Source: Corallincola sp.
Lineage (GTDB): Bacteria > Pseudomonadota > Gammaproteobacteria > Enterobacterales > Neiellaceae
DNA length: 17,287 nt
Assembly: GCA_017998495.1 (NCBI GenBank)
Contig: JAGOCY010000002.1
Span: forward strand, 1 to 17,287
Direction: 5' to 3'
How positions within the stretch are numbered: position 1 is the stretch's first letter; each line of letters opens with the position of its first letter. Both the position numbers and the translations under genes were made by a program. Shown piece by piece: positions 13,645 through 17,287 of this stretch. The notes beneath the pieces are model-generated. The model was not told the origin of the DNA and ran no database searches. It worked only from the letters and a program-made list of their open reading frames with translations.

Positions 13645-15846
13645 GTGACCTCACCCTGGGTAAACGACAGACGCTGGCGCCAGTTATGGGCCAACGACAA
13701 GGTCAATAGCGGGCTGCGGGTGGCCATCGCCTTGCTGGCGGTGGTGGTGCCTTGTGAACTGGCGGGCCGTCAGGAGTGGTTGATCAGCCTGCTGCTGGGG
13801 GTGATCGCCAGTGCCATGACCGACAGCGACGACCATCCGCTGGGTCGGCTCAAGGCCCTGCTGGTGACCTTGCTCTGCTTTGCCGTGGCCGCCTTCTCGG
13901 TGCGGCTGCTGTTTGCCTGGCCGCCACTGTTCATCGTCGGCCTGACCCTCTCCACCTTCGCCTTTGTCATGCTCGGCGCCATTGGCGAACGCTATGCCAC
14001 CATCGCCCAGGCCTCGCTGCTGCTGGCCATCTACACCATGCTCAGCCTCGACCATCATGCCGGCGCGGGCGATAGCTGGTATCTGCAGCCACTGCTGTTG
14101 CTGGTCGGCGCCGGCGGCTATGGCCTGTGGTCACTGCTGTGGTCGCTGCTGTTTTCGCTCAGGCCGGCACAGCAGGTGGTGGCCCGCGTCTATCTGGCAC
14201 TGGCCAGCTTTCTGGAGCGCAAGGCCGAGCTGTTTGAGCCGGATGACGGGCTGGATCGCAGCGAGCGCCGGCTAGCGCTAGTAGAGGAAAACCGGCGGCT
14301 GGTGGCCGCCCTCGACCGCGCCCGCAACGTGCTGCGCGCCCGCTTGCGCGGCGACAGCCCGGGGCCACGCTACCGCCGCTACCTCACCTGGTATTTTCTC
14401 GCTCAGGATGTGCATGAGCGGGCCAGCTCTGCCCATTACCCCTATGAGGCGCTGGCCAGCGCCTTCGCCCGCAGCGATCTGCTGTTTCGGGCCCAGCGCC
14501 TGCTGCGGCGCCAGGCCAACAGCTGCCGGGCGATTGCCGCCGCCATTGCCCAAGGGCAGTTGCCCAGCCCCGGCCACAGCAATCAGGCGGCGCTCGATCA
14601 GCTGGCTGCCGCCTTGAGTTTTGTTGAACAGCAGCCGCAGCCAATGTGGCAGCCACTGGCCGAGTCAGTGGCCGACCTGTGCCGCAATCTGGTCACCATC
14701 GACCGCCAGCTGACCAATGCCGCCAACCCCGACGCGCTGGAGGCGGCCGATGCCGCCCTGCGCGACACCGATGCCCACAGCCTGGGCGCCATGTGGCAAC
14801 GGCTTAAAGGCCAGCTCAACCGCCAGTCGGGGCGCTTTCGCCACGGCATCCGCCTGGCGCTGGCGCTGGCCAGCGGTTACGCCCTGATCCAGGCGGTGGA
14901 TCTGCCCCACGGCTACTGGGTGCTGCTGACCACCGTGTTTGTCTGCCAGCCCGGCTACAGCGACACCTGGCGGCGCTTCGGTCAGCGTATGGGCGGCACC
15001 GTCATTGGGGTGGTGATCACCTGGCTGCTGCTCGCCCTGATCCAGCTGCCACTGGCGCAGATGGCGCTGGCGGTGGTGGCCGGTATCAGCTTTTTTCTCC
15101 ATCGCAGCGAACGCTATCTGCTGGCCACCGCCAGCATGACGGTGATGATGCTGATCTGCTTCCACCAGATCGGTGACGGCTACACCCTGTTGTGGCCACG
15201 GCTGATGGATACCCTGATCGGCGGCGGCCTGGGCGCCCTGGCGGTAGCCCTGATCCTGCCCGACTGGCAGCAGCGGCGGTTGCCGCAGGTGATGGCCCGT
15301 ACCCTCACCGCCAGCAGCACTTATCTGCAGCAGATCCTCAGCCAGTACCGCAGCGGCAAGCGCGACGATCTGCCCTACCGCGTCGCCCGCCGTGATGCCC
15401 ATAATGCCGATGGCGAGCTGTCAGCGGTGCTGACGGCGATGCTGGGCGAGCCGGATCGCCACCGCCAGCTGGCCGACGCGGCCTTCCGTTTTCTCTGCCT
15501 CAGCCACACCCTGCTGGGTTATGTGTCGGCCTTGGGCGCCCATCGTGAACGGATCGACGAGTGGCTGGTGCAACCGCTGATCACCGAGGCGGAACAGGCG
15601 ATCGAGCGCCAGCTGGCGGAATTGGCCAGCCAGCTGGCGAGCAACAGCCTGCAGCCATTGGCGGCCTGCGATGGCGACTTGAAGCGAGCGCTGGAGGCGA
15701 TCCCGGCCGGGGTTACAGGCGCCGAGCGGCGCCTGCTGCGCCAGCTGGCACTGATCCACGGCCTGCTGCCGGAGTTGCTGCTGCTGGCTGACACCGTGGC
15801 CACTGGCGGCCGCCCGTTGCCGGGCACTGCCGCCGCTGACGCTTAG
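13645..15846 (+). CDS. yccS: YccS-type FUSC family inner-membrane protein
   Basis: This 733-aa membrane protein is close in length to E. coli YccS (717 aa). Two clusters of transmembrane helices lie at about residues 20-170 and 400-545, each followed by a long cytoplasmic region, as in the FUSC/aromatic-acid-exporter superfamily. The early segment TLSTFAFVMLGAIGERYATI resembles the matching part of E. coli YccS. The second cluster has HGYWVLLTTVFVCQPGYSDT and RFGQRMGGTVIGV, typical FUSC motifs. A role in export of small organic acids is possible, but YccS substrates are not established. The start is GTG with GGAG at 13636-13639, five bases upstream. The coding end overlaps the end of the dehydrogenase gene on the other strand by four bases, leaving no room for a separate terminator. 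Confidence 0.88.
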   Translation: MTSPWVNDRRWRQLWANDKVNSGLRVAIALLAVVVPCELAGRQEWLISLLLGVIASAMTDSDDHPLGRLKALLVTLLCFAVAAFSVRLLFAWPPLFIVGLTLSTFAFVMLGAIGERYATIAQASLLLAIYTMLSLDHHAGAGDSWYLQPLLLLVGAGGYGLWSLLWSLLFSLRPAQQVVARVYLALASFLERKAELFEPDDGLDRSERRLALVEENRRLVAALDRARNVLRARLRGDSPGPRYRRYLTWYFLAQDVHERASSAHYPYEALASAFARSDLLFRAQRLLRRQANSCRAIAAAIAQGQLPSPGHSNQAALDQLAAALSFVEQQPQPMWQPLAESVADLCRNLVTIDRQLTNAANPDALEAADAALRDTDAHSLGAMWQRLKGQLNRQSGRFRHGIRLALALASGYALIQAVDLPHGYWVLLTTVFVCQPGYSDTWRRFGQRMGGTVIGVVITWLLLALIQLPLAQMALAVVAGISFFLHRSERYLLATASMTVMMLICFHQIGDGYTLLWPRLMDTLIGGGLGALAVALILPDWQQRRLPQVMARTLTASSTYLQQILSQYRSGKRDDLPYRVARRDAHNADGELSAVLTAMLGEPDRHRQLADAAFRFLCLSHTLLGYVSALGAHRERIDEWLVQPLITEAEQAIERQLAELASQLASNSLQPLAACDGDLKRALEAIPAGVTGAERRLLRQLALIHGLLPELLLLADTVATGGRPLPGTAAADA

Positions 15847-16727
15847 TCGTTGGCGGGTGCGCTGGCCGCCAGCCTTAGCAGCAGGCTGGAGGTGTCGAGG
15901 CGGTGGCCGCCGCTGGCCTGCACCTCGGCATAAAACTGATCGACCAGCGCCGTTATTGGTAGGGCGGTGCCGTTGGCCTTGGCTTCGGCCAGGGCAATGC
16001 CCAGATCTTTGCGCATCCAGTCGACGGCAAAGCCGAAGTCGAAGCGGCGCTGATGCATGCTCAGATGGCGGTTATCCATCTGCCAGCTCTGAGCGGCACC
16101 AGCGCCCAGGGTGTCGAACAGCAGCGGGATATCCAGCCCCGCCTGCTCGGCAAAGTGGACCCCCTCCGCCAGCGCCTGCACCAGCCCGGCGATGCAGATC
16201 TGGTTGACCATCTTGGCCTTCTGGCCGTTGCCGCTGGCCCCGAGATGGCGGATGCGCTTGGCGTAGCTGGCGATCACCGGCTCGGCGCGGGCAAAGGCGT
16301 CGGCGTCACCGCCCACCATCACCGTCAACACCCCGTTTTCGGCGCCGCTCTGGCCGCCGGACACCGGCGCATCAATAAACTGGCCGCCCGCCGCCGCACA
16401 GGCGCGGGCCATCTCCACCGCCAGGGTAGCCGAGGTGGTGGAGTGATCGATGATGATGGTGCCGGGCTTGAGACGGCTCAACACACCATTGGCAGCGGTC
16501 AGCAGCTGGCGCACAGCGTCGTCGTTGCCGACACACAGGCAGACAAAGTCGGCGTCGGCCGCCGCCTCCGCCGGGCTGTCGGCGACATGGCCAGCATGTT
16601 GCTGCTGCCAGCGTTCGGCCTTGACCGGGCTACGGTTGTAGACCACCAGCTGATGACCATGGGCGGCAAGATGGCCGGCCATGGGGTACCCCATCACCCC
16701 CAGACCGATAAAGGCGACACGCGCCAT
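15843..16727 (-). CDS. NAD(P)-dependent beta-hydroxyacid dehydrogenase (3-hydroxyisobutyrate dehydrogenase family)
   Basis: This 294-aa oxidoreductase interconverts a beta-hydroxyacid and the matching semialdehyde or keto form. The Rossmann motif GLGVMGYPMA is at residues 8-17; YNRSP at 30-34, with Arg32 at the end of the second strand, suggests NADP(H) preference. The substrate loop DAPVSGGQSGAENG is at 119-132, and the catalytic Lys172 lies in GNGQKAKMVNQ. Family relatives include 3-hydroxyisobutyrate dehydrogenase, tartronate semialdehyde reductase and glyoxylate/succinic semialdehyde reductase; substrate cannot be assigned. The start lies 3 bp after the acrR-like stop, and its ribosome site AAGGAG is formed by the last two codons of that gene, so the two are translationally linked. 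The 3' end overlaps yccS on the opposite strand. Confidence 0.9.
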   Translation of the reverse strand: MARVAFIGLGVMGYPMAGHLAAHGHQLVVYNRSPVKAERWQQQHAGHVADSPAEAAADADFVCLCVGNDDAVRQLLTAANGVLSRLKPGTIIIDHSTTSATLAVEMARACAAAGGQFIDAPVSGGQSGAENGVLTVMVGGDADAFARAEPVIASYAKRIRHLGASGNGQKAKMVNQICIAGLVQALAEGVHFAEQAGLDIPLLFDTLGAGAAQSWQMDNRHLSMHQRRFDFGFAVDWMRKDLGIALAEAKANGTALPITALVDQFYAEVQASGGHRLDTSSLLLRLAASAPAND

Positions 16728-16730
16728 GAA

Positions 16731-17287
16731 TCACTCCTTGCCAGAGGGCCGTTTGAGGCCGTGAAGATAGCTGTCGATAAAGAAGGGAGCATCAGCACCC
16801 AGATCAAAATAGTCGGGATCGAGCAGCCAGTTGAACACCAGCCCGTCGATATAGCTGAATAGGCCGATGGTGGCCTGGCGCGGGCAGAGGCTGGCCGGCA
16901 GTTCACCGGCGGTAATGGCGGCGGCAAAGGCCGAGGTCACCTCGGTGATGCAGTCACTGCGGCATTCGAGATGGCGGCGCTGCACTGGCAGCACCCCCTC
17001 CACAAATTCGCACTTGTGATAGAGGATGGAGAACACGGCACGGGCATGGGGGTCACTCACCGCCAAGTGCAAAACCGTCAGTGAGCGCTCACGAATAGCA
17101 TCCAGACAGCCACCGCGTGGTTGCTCCTCGTCCAACCGGCGCATCTCCTCCAGCGGCATCATCACCCGCTCCATCATGGCGTCGAGCAGATCCAGCTTGT
17201 TGCTGAAATGGTGGTAGAGGGCACCACGGGTGACCCCGGCGGCAGCGGCCACCTCGTTGAGCGACGTTGAGCTGACCCCTTGAGCAC
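16731..17287 (-). CDS. acrR: AcrR-like TetR-family repressor (5' end beyond the window)
   Basis: This TetR-family DNA-binding repressor has an open frame to the right edge of the window, so the N-terminal residues are missing; at least 185 aa are present. The visible start of the HTH, [20 protein letters not shown] then ALYHHFSNK, is close to the E. coli AcrR sequence [20 protein letters not shown]. The C-terminal ligand domain carries HKCEFV and a late [20 protein letters not shown], also AcrR-like. An in-frame GTG at 17252 falls in the middle of the HTH and is not a real start. AcrR represses an RND efflux pump divergently encoded in Enterobacteria; if conserved, pump genes would lie to the right. 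It is the first gene of an operon with the dehydrogenase, 3 bp downstream. Confidence 0.85.
   Translation of the reverse strand, partial: [184 protein letters not shown]

Noticed and set aside
14665..15402. 245-aa open frame on the minus strand
   Set aside because: Antisense to yccS, Gln/His/Ala-rich, with no recognisable domain.
17252..17252. GTG at 17252 as the acrR start
   Set aside because: It falls within the helix-turn-helix, and the upstream in-frame residues [10 protein letters not shown] clearly belong to the same domain; the gene is cut by the window edge.

Overview
The window looks like chromosomal DNA of a GC-rich gammaproteobacterium. The gene content (RsuA, TamA/TamB, YihD, YbaN, YccS and AcrR-like proteins close to the E. 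coli versions in length and motifs) together with a GlyGly-CTERM secreted protease suggests an Aeromonadales- or Vibrio-like aquatic bacterium. The genus cannot be fixed from the sequence. Coding density is high: 15 genes are supported, and no gene-free stretch exceeds about 200 bp.

Layout, left to right. (1) rsuA, a 16S rRNA pseudouridine synthase, is followed by a secreted trypsin-fold protease with an Ig-like region and a GlyGly-CTERM surface-anchoring tail, ending at a strong hairpin terminator. (2) A two-gene redox unit has a periplasmic thioredoxin-like protein overlapping by one base a CcdA-type six-helix transporter. (3) A LacI-family regulator converges on that unit and is divergent from tamA-tamB-yihD. 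tamA and tamB, the outer-membrane/inner-membrane bridge pair, overlap by ATGA. The roughly 170-bp divergent region holds a 46-bp hyphenated dyad. (4) A secreted fibro-slime protein with a PEP-CTERM-like tail follows, with a sigma-54-like -24/-12 element and a perfect hairpin in its leader. It converges on a lipoprotein alpha/beta hydrolase across a 15-bp-stem hairpin. (5) ybaN, a DUF1289 small Cys-cluster protein and a YccS-type FUSC membrane protein run rightward. (6) A leftward operon has an AcrR-like TetR regulator (cut by the right edge) followed 3 bp later by a beta-hydroxyacid dehydrogenase, whose stop overlaps that of yccS by 4 bp.

Much of the content is envelope biology: OMP assembly and lipid transport (TamAB), surface-anchored proteins with two different C-terminal sorting tails, periplasmic thiol chemistry, a lipoprotein hydrolase and an efflux-type regulator. 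I see no CRISPR array, insertion sequence, phage, RNA gene or plasmid feature. The most notable items are the fibro-slime gene with its apparent sigma-54 control region, the thioredoxin with Ser in place of the cis-proline paired with CcdA, the large lacI/tamA dyad, and a PurR-box-like palindrome upstream of the protease. None is by itself proof of a new system.
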